A DNA stretch of 64,000 nucleotides from Pelorhabdus rhamnosifermentans (GTDB lineage Bacteria > Bacillota > Negativicutes > UMGS1260), in the NCBI RefSeq assembly GCF_018835585.1, contig NZ_JAHGVE010000024.1, positions 1 through 64,000 of the forward strand, in the 5' to 3' direction. A program made the position numbers and the translations under genes. This document shows positions 17,349 through 26,805 of the stretch, in pieces. How positions within the stretch are numbered: position 1 is the stretch's first letter; every line of letters begins with the position of its first letter. Below the pieces are notes generated by a model. The model saw only the letters and a program-made list of their open reading frames with translations, did no database searches and was not told where the DNA came from.

Positions 17349-18281
17349 TTAATTCTTTTTCTTCTTTTGTAGTTGCGTTGCTTGTATTTTTTTGGGTATT
17401 TTTAACTGAATAGTAATAAAATCATCATCTTGCTTTTGATTCATTTTAATTTTGAGACCTGATTTTTTCATTTCCCCAACAACTTTATTAATAGAATTTA
17501 AAAAAATGCGCACGTCACGAATCACCTTAACTACATTCTGTTTAGGTGTTTTTTCTTTCTCTATTTCCCGGGAAAAGTTATCAATATAATCCTCGGTTTC
17601 TCGCACGTTCATTTTATTTTCAATTACTGTATTGAGTACATCGAGCTGCTGTGCCTCATTTTCTACTTTAAGTAACGCCCGGGCATGACGTTCTGTGAGA
17701 TTATGCTCACGAAGTAACTGGCGCACTTCAGGTGATAATTTCAATAGCCGAAGCTTATTGGCAATGGTGGACTGATTTTTACCAACACGTTGTGCCATAT
17801 TTTCCTGAGTCAAACCAAAGTGCGAAATCAGTTGCTGAAATCCCTCGGCCTCTTCTAAAAAGTGCAAATCTTCACGCTGTAAATTTTCAATCATGGCCAG
17901 CTCAGCCATTTCCTTATCATTCAGCGACTTGACAATAACAGGAATGACTGTAAGACAAGCTAATTTTGAAGCCCGTAACCGCCGTTCGCCAGCAATTAAT
18001 TCATAGTTATTGCCTACTTGGCGAACTAGCAACGGTTGAATAACACCAAATTCTTTAATCGACTCTGCCAATTCTTGCAGAGATTCATCATGAAAAGTCT
18101 TACGCGGCTGAAAAGGATTGGGAATGATTTGATCCGGTGAAATTTCTAGAACAGCTTGATTTACTTTATTATTAGCACCGTCTGAGACAGATTCATTCGG
18201 AATAAATGCTTCTACTACAGCTTCAACTTCCTTATCATTGCCAATCCCTAAAAATTTGGCAAACCCTTTAATAAGAATCAC
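17349..18281 (-). CDS. noc: Nucleoid occlusion protein Noc (ParB family)
   Basis: ParB paralogue, about 310 residues, called Noc from its place directly after rsmG and its N-terminus: IKGFAKFLGIG aligns with the MKHSFSRFFGLG membrane-binding helix of Bacillus Noc. It has NPFQPRKTF, GERRLRASK, ENLQREDLHFLEEAEGF and the HTH TQENMAQRVGKNQSTIANKL. Noc binds its sites as a CTP clamp and blocks septum formation over the chromosome. GTG 18281 is a tentative start; translation might instead begin at ATT three codons later, which has better spacing from GAGG. An ATTTCCCGGG-type site lies within the gene. Confidence 0.87.
   Translation of the reverse strand: MILIKGFAKFLGIGNDKEVEAVVEAFIPNESVSDGANNKVNQAVLEISPDQIIPNPFQPRKTFHDESLQELAESIKEFGVIQPLLVRQVGNNYELIAGERRLRASKLACLTVIPVIVKSLNDKEMAELAMIENLQREDLHFLEEAEGFQQLISHFGLTQENMAQRVGKNQSTIANKLRLLKLSPEVRQLLREHNLTERHARALLKVENEAQQLDVLNTVIENKMNVRETEDYIDNFSREIEKEKTPKQNVVKVIRDVRIFLNSINKVVGEMKKSGLKIKMNQKQDDDFITIQLKIPKKIQATQLQKKKKN
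17573..17586. promoter_or_regulatory. Candidate Noc-binding site inside noc
   Basis: ATTTCCCGGGAAAA matches 13 of 14 bases of the Bacillus Noc site ATTTCCCGGGAAAT. It lies within the noc coding region, much as parS lies within parB. Confidence 0.6.
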
Positions 18282-18340
18282 ATCCTCGCCTGCAAATATC
18301 TTACAATTAATATTCGTCAAAAAAAAGACAAGTTCCTCTT

Positions 18341-19057
18341 TTATAAAGGCTTTTTTTCAATCATCGCTGGTCGACGAGGATAATGTGAAGGTGACGGCCT
18401 GAGTTTTTTTATAATAACTATATTTCTCTCATCATTTAAGCCTGGTAAATGGACAGGGCGAATAGAAATTACTTCTCCCCCTAAAATCCGAATGGCCTTT
18501 TTGGCTGCTTCCACTTCATTAAACGTATCCTTACCCTTAAGTGCCAAGAAATGCCCACCTGTACAAACAAGTGGTAAGCAAAGTTCTGTTAAAACAGTCA
18601 TACGTGCTACAGCCCGCGATGTAACAACAGAAAATTTTTCGCGTAATTCTCTGTCATGAGCACCATCTTCAGCACGACTGTGAACAATTGTAACCTGCTT
18701 AAGTCCTAATTGATCCACTACTTCCTTTAAGTAAATTAAACGCTTATTCAAAGAATCAAGCAGTGTCAATTTCAAGTCAGGACGCCATATTTTTAGTGGA
18801 ATCCCCGGGAAACCAGCACCTGTCCCTACATCGATAACCTTCGCGTGAGGCAGAAACAACGTTTTGTCATAACAAGACAAAGAATCAATGATATGCTTTA
18901 CAGCCACATCACAAGGTCCCGTAATAGCTGTAAGGTTAATTTTTTTATTCCATTCAATAAGAAGTTCATAATAACGGATAAATTGCTGCTGCTGTTCCTC
19001 ACTAAGAGTTAAGCCATAATCTGCCGCAGCTCGCTGAAGAGCTTCAGTAAAATTCAT
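18341..19057 (-). CDS. rsmG: 16S rRNA (guanine-N7) methyltransferase RsmG (GidB)
   Basis: 238-residue methyltransferase that modifies G527 of 16S rRNA with SAM. The SAM-binding motif is VIDVGTGAGFPGIPLKI, preceded by KWNKKINLTAI-like sequence (residues about 30-45) that marks GidB. Start ATG 19057 follows GGGGAGG by six bases; it is one base after the mnmG stop, so mnmG-rsmG are co-transcribed. The family length is 239, as here. Confidence 0.96.
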   Translation of the reverse strand: MNFTEALQRAAADYGLTLSEEQQQQFIRYYELLIEWNKKINLTAITGPCDVAVKHIIDSLSCYDKTLFLPHAKVIDVGTGAGFPGIPLKIWRPDLKLTLLDSLNKRLIYLKEVVDQLGLKQVTIVHSRAEDGAHDRELREKFSVVTSRAVARMTVLTELCLPLVCTGGHFLALKGKDTFNEVEAAKKAIRILGGEVISIRPVHLPGLNDERNIVIIKKLRPSPSHYPRRPAMIEKKPL

Positions 19058-19058
19058 A

Positions 19059-20945
19059 TTAAGCCTCCCCACGCCGTCTTAATTGTTCTAAATAAATCAT
19101 TAAAATGGAAATATCGGCTGGCGAAACACCCGAAACTCGAGACGCCTGTCCAACAGAAAAAGGTTGAATCTTATTGAGCTTCTGGCGAGCTTCCAGAGCC
19201 AATCCTTGAATTTGTTCATAATCAAAATGCTGTGGTAGCCTTTTTGCTTCTAATTTGGCTGAACGTTCTACTTGCTCGAACTGCTTTTTAATATAACCCT
19301 CATACTTCGTTGTAATTTCGATTTGCTGCTGTACTTCGGCATCAATTACAGGCAGATCAAAAAAGCCTTGCATTTTTTCATAAGTAAGCTCCGTACGCTT
19401 CAGTAAATCATACAGACTAATGGGGTTACGGAGTTCTGCTGTACCAAGCGCTTTGAGTTTTTCCTGCATCTCATCATTAGGCGTAACAACAGCGGCCTTA
19501 AGCTCTGCTGTAATTTGCGCAATAGCCGCCTTTTTTTCAATAAATCGTACATACCTTTCGTCTGATACAAGACCAATTTCCCGTCCTTTTTCCGTTAAGC
19601 GCAAATCAGCATTATCTTGACGTAAGATCAAACGATATTCAGCCCGCGATGTCATAATCCGATAAGGTTCTTCCGTTCCCTTTGTAACTAAATCATCGAT
19701 AAGAACGCCAATATAGGCATCTGATCGTCCAAGTACAAAAGGATCTTTACCCTGTACCTTGAGCACTGCATTAATACCCGCCATAAGCCCCTGTGCCGCT
19801 GCTTCTTCATAACCAGATGTACCATTCGATTGACCCGCTGAAAAAAGACCCGAGATCGCTTTTACCTCCAATGACAATGTTAATTGCTGCGGGTCGAGAC
19901 AGTCATATTCAATGGCATAACCAGGCCGCATAATTGCCGCCTCTTCCAAACCAGCAATCGTATGTAAAAAATCGCTTTGTACATCCATAGGCAAACTTGT
20001 AGACATGCCTTGCACGTACATTTCATTAGTTTGAACGCCTTCCGGTTCGATAAACACCTGATGAGCCGGCTTATCGGAAAATCGTTCAATTTTCGTTTCA
20101 ATGGAAGGACAATATCTCGGTCCCGTCCCTTCTATCAATCCCGTATACATCGGAGCACGATGAAGATTGGAACGAATAATCTCATGTGTCAGGTTGTTCG
20201 TATAAGTAAGATAGCAAGGCAGCTGTTCTCGCTGCGAATTTTCGTGCATAAATGAAAAATAATGGGGTTCCTTATCACCTGGTTGAATGGTCATGGCCTG
20301 GAAATTGACCGTCCTCTTATCCACTCTTGCCGGAGTTCCAGTCTTAAATCGCATAAGCTCAATACCCAATTTTTTTAAACATGTCGATAAATTGACTGCC
20401 GCCCGTTGACCATTCGGTCCCCCATCGTATACAAGTTCCCCTAAAATTATACGACCACGTAAATATGTCCCTGTTGCAATAACTACGGCTTTTGCCGAAA
20501 ATTTCTCGCCTGTCTCAGTGACAATACCTGTCACTTGTCCATCATGAACAAGAATCTCTTCCACAAGTAGCTGGCTTACTGTTAGATTAGGCTGATTTTC
20601 TACGGTCTGAGCCATTAAAAGCTGATATTGTTTTTTATCAGACTGCGCTCTAAGTGCATGAACAGCAGGTCCCTTGCCTGTATTCAACATCCGCATTTGA
20701 AGACACGTTTTATCTGTATTGATGCCCATCTCACCGCCAAGTGCATCAATTTCCCTTACCAAATGCCCCTTAGCAGGTCCTCCAACAGCCGGATTACATG
20801 GCATAAGAGCAATATTATCCATATTTAACGTAGCAAGCAAGGTCTTACAGCCCAGGCGTGCGCTCGCCAAAGCCGCCTCACACCCAGCATGTCCCGCTCC
20901 AATAATAACGACATCATAGTCACCTGCATTATACAAAGCGATCAT
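19059..20945 (-). CDS. mnmG: tRNA uridine-5-carboxymethylaminomethyl modification enzyme MnmG (GidA)
   Basis: 628-residue FAD protein that, with MnmE, modifies wobble U34 in several tRNAs. The FAD-binding motif [15 protein letters not shown] is at the N-terminus; [20 protein letters not shown] and TGTYLRGRI are signature segments; the C-terminal helical domain is complete ([19 protein letters not shown]). Three bases separate it from mnmE. Length is normal. Confidence 0.97.
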   Translation of the reverse strand: MIALYNAGDYDVVIIGAGHAGCEAALASARLGCKTLLATLNMDNIALMPCNPAVGGPAKGHLVREIDALGGEMGINTDKTCLQMRMLNTGKGPAVHALRAQSDKKQYQLLMAQTVENQPNLTVSQLLVEEILVHDGQVTGIVTETGEKFSAKAVVIATGTYLRGRIILGELVYDGGPNGQRAAVNLSTCLKKLGIELMRFKTGTPARVDKRTVNFQAMTIQPGDKEPHYFSFMHENSQREQLPCYLTYTNNLTHEIIRSNLHRAPMYTGLIEGTGPRYCPSIETKIERFSDKPAHQVFIEPEGVQTNEMYVQGMSTSLPMDVQSDFLHTIAGLEEAAIMRPGYAIEYDCLDPQQLTLSLEVKAISGLFSAGQSNGTSGYEEAAAQGLMAGINAVLKVQGKDPFVLGRSDAYIGVLIDDLVTKGTEEPYRIMTSRAEYRLILRQDNADLRLTEKGREIGLVSDERYVRFIEKKAAIAQITAELKAAVVTPNDEMQEKLKALGTAELRNPISLYDLLKRTELTYEKMQGFFDLPVIDAEVQQQIEITTKYEGYIKKQFEQVERSAKLEAKRLPQHFDYEQIQGLALEARQKLNKIQPFSVGQASRVSGVSPADISILMIYLEQLRRRGEA

Positions 20946-20948
20946 CTC

Positions 20949-22331
20949 CTACTTTCCAATACAAAATTGGCTAAAAATCTGATTTAATAAATCTTCACCA
21001 ACTGTGTCCCCCGTAATCTCGCCAAGACTCTCCCAAGCCCCGCGCAAATCAATGACAATACAATCAATAGGCATGGACTGCTCAATGGTATGCAAGGCCT
21101 CTTGTAAATGGTGCTGAGCCTGATTTAAGCAATGTACATGACGTACATTATTCACATAGACCGCCTCAGACGAAACTTGCCCCTCATAAACTTCATCAAC
21201 AATGCTTTGTTCCAATTCAGCCATTCCTTCACCTGTCTCAAGTGAAAGCGAAATGATAGGCCACTGACCTACTAAATCCCGCACTTCTTCCACAGCTAAC
21301 TGAGCTGGTAAATCAGATTTATTTAATAACACAAAACCGTGCTGTGACCTTGTCAAGTCAATGACCTGACGATCCTCTGGCGACAAAGGCATGGAACTAT
21401 CTAATATAACCAAAATAAGATCTGCGCCACTGACAAGTTCACGTGATTTTGCTACGCCAAGTTTTTCAACAATATCTTCTGTTTCTCGAATTCCTGCCGT
21501 ATCAATAATATTAAGAGGAATTCCCTGAACATTAACATACTCTTCAATACTATCACGAGTAGTTCCAGCTATAGACGTGACAATAGCCCTATTCTCTTTT
21601 AGCAAGGCATTAAGTAAACTTGATTTTCCTACATTCGGTTTACCAATAATCACTGTCTTGAGACCTTCTCGTAAGATTCTGCCACTATGAGCGGAAGAAA
21701 CCAGCTTACCTAACTTGGCTAAAATAGGTTCAATGCCTTCTTTTACTTTCCTTGCCGATAGTTCTTCAATATCCTCTTCAGGAAAATCAATGGCTGCTTC
21801 CAAATGAGCAATCATATAAAGAAGTGCTTGGCGAATTTCTTTGATTTGCTGAGATAAATTGCCTGATAAATGCTGGACAGCTACTTGAAGTGAAGCAGCT
21901 GTTTTCGAACGGATAATATCCATAACAGCTTCCGCCTGCGTCAAATCAATCCGACCATTTAAGAAGGCCCGCTTAGTAAATTCACCTGGCTCAGCTAAGC
22001 GTGCTCCTACTTTTAACGTAGCTTCAAGAACTTTTCTCAGCGGAACAGCTCCACCATGGCACTGAAATTCTACGACATCTTCACACGTATAAGAATGAGG
22101 AGCGCGCATAATTAATAATAAAGTTTCATCAATACATTTACGCGTATCAGATTCCACGACATGGCCATATAAAGCTGAATGTCCTGGCGCATCAGCAATA
22201 TTCTTACTTGTAGCACTACAAAATAGCCTCTCAGCTATTGTCATAGCCTTTGGACCGCTGACTCGAACAATACCGATGCCACCTTCACCTACAGCAGTGG
22301 CTACTGCACTGATTGTATCCTCAACATCCAT
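20949..22331 (-). CDS. mnmE: tRNA modification GTPase MnmE (TrmE)
   Basis: 460-residue GTPase partner of MnmG. Domains: N-terminal tetrahydrofolate-binding domain, helical domain interrupted by the G domain with GKPNVGKSSLLNALL and DTAGIRET, and the C-terminal CIGK whose cysteine is a family hallmark. ATG 22331 is chosen because GAGGAG lies eight bases upstream and family members start with M-x-x-DTI; 17 further in-frame codons upstream have no support. Confidence 0.96.
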   Translation of the reverse strand: MDVEDTISAVATAVGEGGIGIVRVSGPKAMTIAERLFCSATSKNIADAPGHSALYGHVVESDTRKCIDETLLLIMRAPHSYTCEDVVEFQCHGGAVPLRKVLEATLKVGARLAEPGEFTKRAFLNGRIDLTQAEAVMDIIRSKTAASLQVAVQHLSGNLSQQIKEIRQALLYMIAHLEAAIDFPEEDIEELSARKVKEGIEPILAKLGKLVSSAHSGRILREGLKTVIIGKPNVGKSSLLNALLKENRAIVTSIAGTTRDSIEEYVNVQGIPLNIIDTAGIRETEDIVEKLGVAKSRELVSGADLILVILDSSMPLSPEDRQVIDLTRSQHGFVLLNKSDLPAQLAVEEVRDLVGQWPIISLSLETGEGMAELEQSIVDEVYEGQVSSEAVYVNNVRHVHCLNQAQHHLQEALHTIEQSMPIDCIVIDLRGAWESLGEITGDTVGEDLLNQIFSQFCIGK

Positions 22332-22433
22332 CTCATCACTCCTCAAATCTTTCGCCATGAATACATAACCGCCCGCATTCATCCCACAAAAAAGACGCTG
22401 GGCAGAAAGCGGACGGTTGCATGTGCATATCTG

Positions 22434-23054
22434 TTATTTTTTTAACGTAATAACTACTTTCCGATAGGGCTCATCACCCTCACTATAAGTGGAAATTTTC
22501 GGATCACCTTGCAAAGCCATATGAATAGTACGCCGTTCTTGCGGACTCATGGGTTCCAAAGCCACGCGCTCACCACGCCGCTTCACTTTTTCCGCCAGCC
22601 TAAAGGCAAGTGCTGTCAGCGTATCCGTACGACGTTTACGATAATTTTCCACATCAAGTAAAATGCGTGTCCTTACTTCAGCATCACGATTGGCCGCCAA
22701 ATTTGTCAAATACTGAAGTGCATCAAGCGTTTGCCCATGTTTGCCAATGAGCACTCCAAGGTCCGCTCCATGGATAACAAACATTACGGCATCGTCTGTC
22801 TTAGTTTGTTCCATGGTTGTTTTTAAATTCATTTTCTTAAAAATATCATTTAAGAAAAGTTTCGCTTGTTCAACTGGATCAATAGGAATAACCGAAACCT
22901 TCACCCGTGCTTGTTTACTACCAAAACCGAGAAAACCTCTACTTGGCGACTCAAGAACTTCATATGTTGTTCTCTCACGCAAGACATCGAGCTCACTCAA
23001 GGCACTTTCGATGGCTTCTTCAATGGTTTTTCCTGTTTTCTCAACACAGATCAT
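22434..23054 (-). CDS. khpB: RNA-binding protein KhpB / Jag
   Basis: 206-residue protein with three domains: Jag_N (about 1-50, KTGKTIEEAIESALSELDVL), a KH domain (GVLIGKHGQTLDALQYL near 100) and a C-terminal R3H domain (EPMSPQERRTIHMALQ). It binds RNA and influences cell elongation in Firmicutes. It directly follows yidC with three bases between, the usual order yidC-jag-mnmE. Confidence 0.95.
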   Translation of the reverse strand: MICVEKTGKTIEEAIESALSELDVLRERTTYEVLESPSRGFLGFGSKQARVKVSVIPIDPVEQAKLFLNDIFKKMNLKTTMEQTKTDDAVMFVIHGADLGVLIGKHGQTLDALQYLTNLAANRDAEVRTRILLDVENYRKRRTDTLTALAFRLAEKVKRRGERVALEPMSPQERRTIHMALQGDPKISTYSEGDEPYRKVVITLKK

Positions 23055-23057
23055 GTT

Positions 23058-23705
23058 TTAATTAGCCTCCTCTTGGGCGCCGGTAGCTTTTTTCCGGTAC
23101 ATAAACCATTGTTGAGCAATCTGAATCAGATTACCTACACTCCAATACAGTACAAGACCCGATGGGAAAGTGAAACTAATATAACCAACAAATAATGGCA
23201 TAAAAATCATCATCATTTTATTCTGCTGAGTCATTTCAGTTGTTGTCTGCTTCTGTTGAATATACGTCGTCAAAGCAGAAAGAACAGGTAAAATATAATA
23301 AGGATCAGGATGAGACAAATCACTGAGCCATAAAAAACCCGTTTGACCAGCATACTGGAAGTCCCGAATGGCATAAAAAATACCAATCAAGAAAGGCATT
23401 TGAATAATTAGAGGCAAACATCCTGCTAAAGGATTGACACCAGCTGTTTTATAGAAAGCAGCCATTTCTTTATTTAATTTTTCTGGATTTCCTTTATATT
23501 TCGCCTGCATTTCTTTAATCTTTGGCTGCAATTCCTGCATCGATTTCATTGATTTGACCTGCTTCACCGTCAATGGATACAGTGCCATTTTAATAACAAT
23601 TGTAAGCAAAATAATGGCCACACCATAGTTAGCAAACCCAAGCATTTCTGTTATACCGTAAAAAAACAACAAAATCTGCTGCAGAATATGACTAATAAAA
23701 TCCAA
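23058..23705 (-). CDS. yidC: Membrane protein insertase YidC (Oxa1 family)
   Basis: 215-residue Oxa1-core insertase with about five membrane segments and no large extracytoplasmic domain. The segment NYGVAIILLTIVIKMALYPL holds Lys39 at the place where many Gram-positive homologues carry the conserved membrane arginine, keeping the positive charge of the hydrophilic groove. AGCLPLIIQMPFLIGIFYAI is a typical conserved stretch. No lipobox is visible, unlike Bacillus SpoIIIJ. It lies between yidD and khpB. Confidence 0.94.
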   Translation of the reverse strand: MDFISHILQQILLFFYGITEMLGFANYGVAIILLTIVIKMALYPLTVKQVKSMKSMQELQPKIKEMQAKYKGNPEKLNKEMAAFYKTAGVNPLAGCLPLIIQMPFLIGIFYAIRDFQYAGQTGFLWLSDLSHPDPYYILPVLSALTTYIQQKQTTTEMTQQNKMMMIFMPLFVGYISFTFPSGLVLYWSVGNLIQIAQQWFMYRKKATGAQEEAN

Positions 23706-23757
23706 AAAAATCCACTCCTCTAATACTTATGCCTTAAAAATATTACATCATTTTATA

Positions 23758-23964
23758 CTAAACAGGATCATACCCACCGGGATGAAAAGGATGACAACGG
23801 CATATCCGTTTTATCGCCATCCAACCACCTCTGACAGCCCCGTGCTTTTCAACAGCCAAACGCGCATATTCACTGCATGTCGGAATAAACCGGCATGTCG
23901 CCGGTTTAAAAGGAGAAATTGCAATCTGATAAAAGCGAATGCATAGTAATATAACCCATTTCAT
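23758..23964 (-). CDS. yidD: Membrane protein insertion efficiency factor YidD
   Basis: 68-residue protein with the conserved [20 protein letters not shown] and [12 protein letters not shown] segments that define YidD. It is an amphipathic inner-face membrane protein thought to assist YidC. Placed between rnpA and yidC, the standard arrangement near oriC; spacing to rnpA is 20 bases. Confidence 0.96.
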   Translation of the reverse strand: MKWVILLCIRFYQIAISPFKPATCRFIPTCSEYARLAVEKHGAVRGGWMAIKRICRCHPFHPGGYDPV

Positions 23965-23984
23965 CCATCCAGCCCTCTTCCAGC

Positions 23985-24344
23985 CTACAATAATACTTTT
24001 GCTTTCCTACATAAATCCATTAAAGATTGTGTGACCGCCGCTTGGCTCTGCCCAACTACAGGAGCCCGGCCAATAACTACTAGATCACAACCAGGCGCTA
24101 ATTTAGCCTGATTTAAACGAAACGCTTCTTTAAATAAACGCTTAACCCGATTTCGTATAACAGCCCCGCCTAAACGTTTGCCTGTTACAAAACCGATCCG
24201 ATGTTGCTGTAAAGAATTCTTCAAAACATAAAGCACAGCCATTTTATTAGCATAAGATTTACCCACACGGTAAACAAATTGATAGTTCTTATTTTTTCTA
24301 AGCAACTGTGCCTTCACTAAACCATACTTTTTAATCATCGTCAT
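23985..24344 (-). CDS. rnpA: Ribonuclease P protein component RnpA
   Basis: 119-residue basic protein subunit of RNase P, which trims tRNA 5' ends. The hallmark is [20 protein letters not shown] (about 70-90) with upstream FVTGK. The start is ATG 24344 or ATG 24338, both after a weak GGGTG site. It follows rpmH, separated by a hairpin that may reduce read-through. Confidence 0.95.
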   Translation of the reverse strand: MTMIKKYGLVKAQLLRKNKNYQFVYRVGKSYANKMAVLYVLKNSLQQHRIGFVTGKRLGGAVIRNRVKRLFKEAFRLNQAKLAPGCDLVVIGRAPVVGQSQAAVTQSLMDLCRKAKVLL

Positions 24345-24369
24345 TCACACCCTAAATAATAGGAAAAAA

Positions 24370-24389
24370 AGGCCACTCTCAGGCGGCCT
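24370..24389 (-). terminator. Attenuator between rpmH and rnpA
   Basis: On the minus strand AGGCC ... GGCCT with a short inner pairing, followed by seven T residues just after the rpmH stop codon. It would lower rnpA expression relative to the ribosomal protein. Confidence 0.7.
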
Positions 24390-24391
24390 AT

Positions 24392-24526
24392 TTATGCAGA
24401 CAGTTTTTTTCTGCCTCTAGCACGTCTTTTTTTCAAAACAAGACGTCCACCTTGAGTTTTCATCCGTTCACGAAAACCATGCGTTCTTTTCTTCCACAAA
24501 GTATTCGGTTGAAATGTGCGTTTCAT
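24392..24526 (-). CDS. rpmH: 50S ribosomal protein L34
   Basis: 44-residue L34: [20 protein letters not shown] followed by a strongly basic tail ending in RGRKKLSA, the complete and typical length. The ribosome site AAGGGAGGTG lies upstream. It marks the left border of the origin region and is the first gene of the rpmH-rnpA-yidD-yidC-jag block. Confidence 0.97.
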   Translation of the reverse strand: MKRTFQPNTLWKKRTHGFRERMKTQGGRLVLKKRRARGRKKLSA

Positions 24527-24594
24527 ATAGCCTACACCTCCCTTAACAGAACACGATTATCCCATGTTAAAATCATACATTTTAACTACTAAAG

Positions 24595-24624
24595 ATTATA
24601 GACCAGCAAGTAGGCTAGTGTCAA
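24595..24624 (-). promoter_or_regulatory. Promoter of rpmH
   Basis: Minus strand TTGACA (24624-24619), 18-base spacer, TATAAT (24600-24595), about 70 bases upstream of rpmH. Confidence 0.8.
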
Positions 24625-24685
24625 GAAATTTGGTTATTAAAAAAGTCACTCAGAAAAAGGCATCAATAGACTTATTGACAATTAT

Positions 24686-24993
24686 TGTGGATATTTTCAT
24701 ATTCTCTGTCGATAAATACTAAATAAATGTTGATAACTCCTGCATATTTTGTTAATATGAGTATGAATAAAAGACCTAAACGAATTATTCTCCCGAGTTA
24801 TTCAACAAAATACACAACTTATACACAATTATATACACTTATACACAGGTTTATCCACATTTACGGATAATTTTATAATCCTAGAAAATACAAGAGCGCG
24901 TGAAAAAAATTTTTCGCTGATGTATTTTTTTTTCGCCTTAAACCCCATTATTTAACATAAGTTATTCACACCTGTTGATAACACTGTGGATAA
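24686..24993. other. oriC: oriC part 1: DnaA-box cluster upstream of dnaA
   Basis: The rpmH-dnaA gap contains DnaA boxes: TGTGGATAT 24686, TTATACACA 24819 and 24839, TTATCCACA 24851 (perfect), TTATTCACA 24962, TGTTGATAA 24973, TGTGGATAA 24985 (perfect). The region is AT-rich. By analogy with Bacillus this is the incA/incB side of a bipartite origin and also autoregulates dnaA. Confidence 0.9.
24730..24758 (+). promoter_or_regulatory. Candidate dnaA promoter
   Basis: TTGATA at 24730-24735, a 17-base spacer and TAATAT at 24753-24758. It would give a leader of about 290 bases that crosses the DnaA boxes, consistent with autoregulation. Another weaker pair, TTGACA 24675 and CATATT 24698, also exists. 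Confidence 0.45.
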
Positions 24994-25053
24994 CTTATGT
25001 TGCTCTATTATGGTTAGCTGTTATTTTGCAACAAAAGAAAGGATTGAAACAAA

Positions 25054-26496
25054 TTGGACAACACTACACTTATGGCGGCTGTCTGGGAACAAGTACTCAG
25101 TATTATGAAAAAAGAAGTCATTAAGCCCATCTTTGACACATGGATAAAATCAACTATCCCTTTGTCGATGACAGAGACAACCTTTGAAATTGGCACACCA
25201 AAACAATTTATTAAAGACTGGTTAGAACGTCGTTACCGCCCTATGATTGAGCAAACTGTTCAATTTGTCACAAAAAAACCATTAGAGATCATTTTTACTA
25301 ATCTTAATTTAGAAGATGAGGAAGAAGAAGTGGAAACAGAAGAAACTTCCGAAATCCCCGTTGAAACAACTTCAACTGCCGACAAAATCCAAGTCATTGA
25401 ACATAACAACTCAAACAACATCATGACTCCTGTTGAAGAAAAGCCATCCAAAACGCCACAGGAAGATTCTGCATCTACACTCAATCCCAAATATGTATTT
25501 GAAACCTTTGTGATTGGAAATTCCAATCGTTTTGCTCATGCAGCTTCACTAGCTGTAGCTGAAGTACCAGCCAAGGTATATAATCCTTTTTTCATTTATG
25601 GCGGAGTTGGTCTTGGAAAAACTCATCTCATGCATGCTATTGGTCATCGCATATTAGAACATCATCCAGATAGTAAAGTTCTATATATTTCGAGTGAAAA
25701 ATTTACAAACGAGCTCATTAATTCTATTCGCGATGGTAATCCCGACAGTTTTAGAAACAAATATCGCAATATCGATGTACTACTTGTTGATGATATCCAG
25801 TTTTTATCGAAAAAAGAACATACACAAGAAGAATTTTTCCACACATTTAATACGCTTCATGACGCAAATAAACAAATTATCATATCGAGTGATCGTGCCC
25901 CAAAAGAAATTCCCACCCTCGAAGACAGACTGAGATCCAGATTTGAATGGGGTCTTATTACAGATATTCAACCACCTGACCTTGAGACGAGGATTGCTAT
26001 ATTACGTAAAAAAGCGCTCCTCGAAAAACTCAATGTTCCCAATGACGTCATGGTTTACATAGCCAGTCGTATTGATAACAACATTCGTGAGCTTGAAGGT
26101 GCTTTAATCCGTGTCATGGCCTATGCTTCACTGACAAACAAGGCCATTAATCTTGATTTATGCGCAGAATCACTCAAAGATATTCTACCAAATGATCGTC
26201 CAAAACAAATTACGAATGAACTTATACAAGACGAAGTAGCGAATTTTTTTAAGATTAAATTAGACGACTTGTCCGCAAAAAAAAGAACGCGTAATATCAC
26301 TTTTCCGCGACAAATTGCCATGTACCTGTGCCGAGAACTCACAGATACTTCACTACCACGTATTGGTGAAATATTTGGTGGTCGTGACCATACAACAGTT
26401 ATTCATGCACATGACAAAATTAGTCGTGAACGTAATGAAGACTCAAAACTTAACACCACCATTTTAGAGCTAATTAAGCGTATCGAAAATAATTAA
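25054..26496 (+). CDS. dnaA: Chromosomal replication initiator DnaA
   Basis: 480-residue initiator. Domain I (about 1-80) binds partner proteins and helicase loader; domain II (about 85-140) is an acidic Glu/Thr-rich linker; domain III has Walker A GGVGLGKT at 183-190 and Walker [10 protein letters not shown]; domain IV ends with the DNA-binding signature [15 protein letters not shown]. The start is TTG 25054, since AAAGG lies about eleven bases upstream and family alignments begin with a short N-terminus before WEQVLSIM. DnaA-box arrays flank the gene on both sides. Confidence 0.97.
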   Translation: MDNTTLMAAVWEQVLSIMKKEVIKPIFDTWIKSTIPLSMTETTFEIGTPKQFIKDWLERRYRPMIEQTVQFVTKKPLEIIFTNLNLEDEEEEVETEETSEIPVETTSTADKIQVIEHNNSNNIMTPVEEKPSKTPQEDSASTLNPKYVFETFVIGNSNRFAHAASLAVAEVPAKVYNPFFIYGGVGLGKTHLMHAIGHRILEHHPDSKVLYISSEKFTNELINSIRDGNPDSFRNKYRNIDVLLVDDIQFLSKKEHTQEEFFHTFNTLHDANKQIIISSDRAPKEIPTLEDRLRSRFEWGLITDIQPPDLETRIAILRKKALLEKLNVPNDVMVYIASRIDNNIRELEGALIRVMAYASLTNKAINLDLCAESLKDILPNDRPKQITNELIQDEVANFFKIKLDDLSAKKRTRNITFPRQIAMYLCRELTDTSLPRIGEIFGGRDHTTVIHAHDKISRERNEDSKLNTTILELIKRIENN

Positions 26497-26560
26497 ACAC
26501 TTATCACCTGTTTTAGTGCATAACCTTGTTTGTAAGTCTGCACATATCCTGTCAATGAAT

Positions 26561-26711
26561 TGTGTATAAGTTTTTTGATGAATTTTACTGTGGAAATGTG
26601 GATAAGCCCCCTGCTAGTTATCAACAAATTACACACATGAAATCCCTATATTCGACAGGGAAAAACAAGACTTACCAACATATTAACAGGCCCTACTACT
26701 ATTATGACTAT
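26561..26711. other. oriC: oriC part 2: DnaA boxes and DnaA-trio unwinding element
   Basis: In the dnaA-dnaN gap: TGTGTATAA 26561, TGTGGAAAT 26589, TGTGGATAA 26597 (perfect), TTATCAACA 26618, then a GC patch GGCCC at about 26690 followed by CTACTACTATTA (26694-26705), TGA and CTA. Read on the other strand 3' to 5' this is GAT-GAT-GAT-AAT, a DnaA-trio array. It runs into about 60 bases of pure AT-rich sequence to about 26765, the likely DNA unwinding element. Confidence 0.85.
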
Positions 26712-26805
26712 ATATTTTATTATTATATGTACTTACTATTAATAATATACTCAACATTTTCTGTTTATAACTTATGCATAATCAATTTATCTGGAGGAAA
26801 AATAA

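Noticed and set aside
21440-21445. CACGTG in mnmE as a third parS site
   Set aside because: Only the central hexamer matches; the flanks differ from the consensus at most positions.
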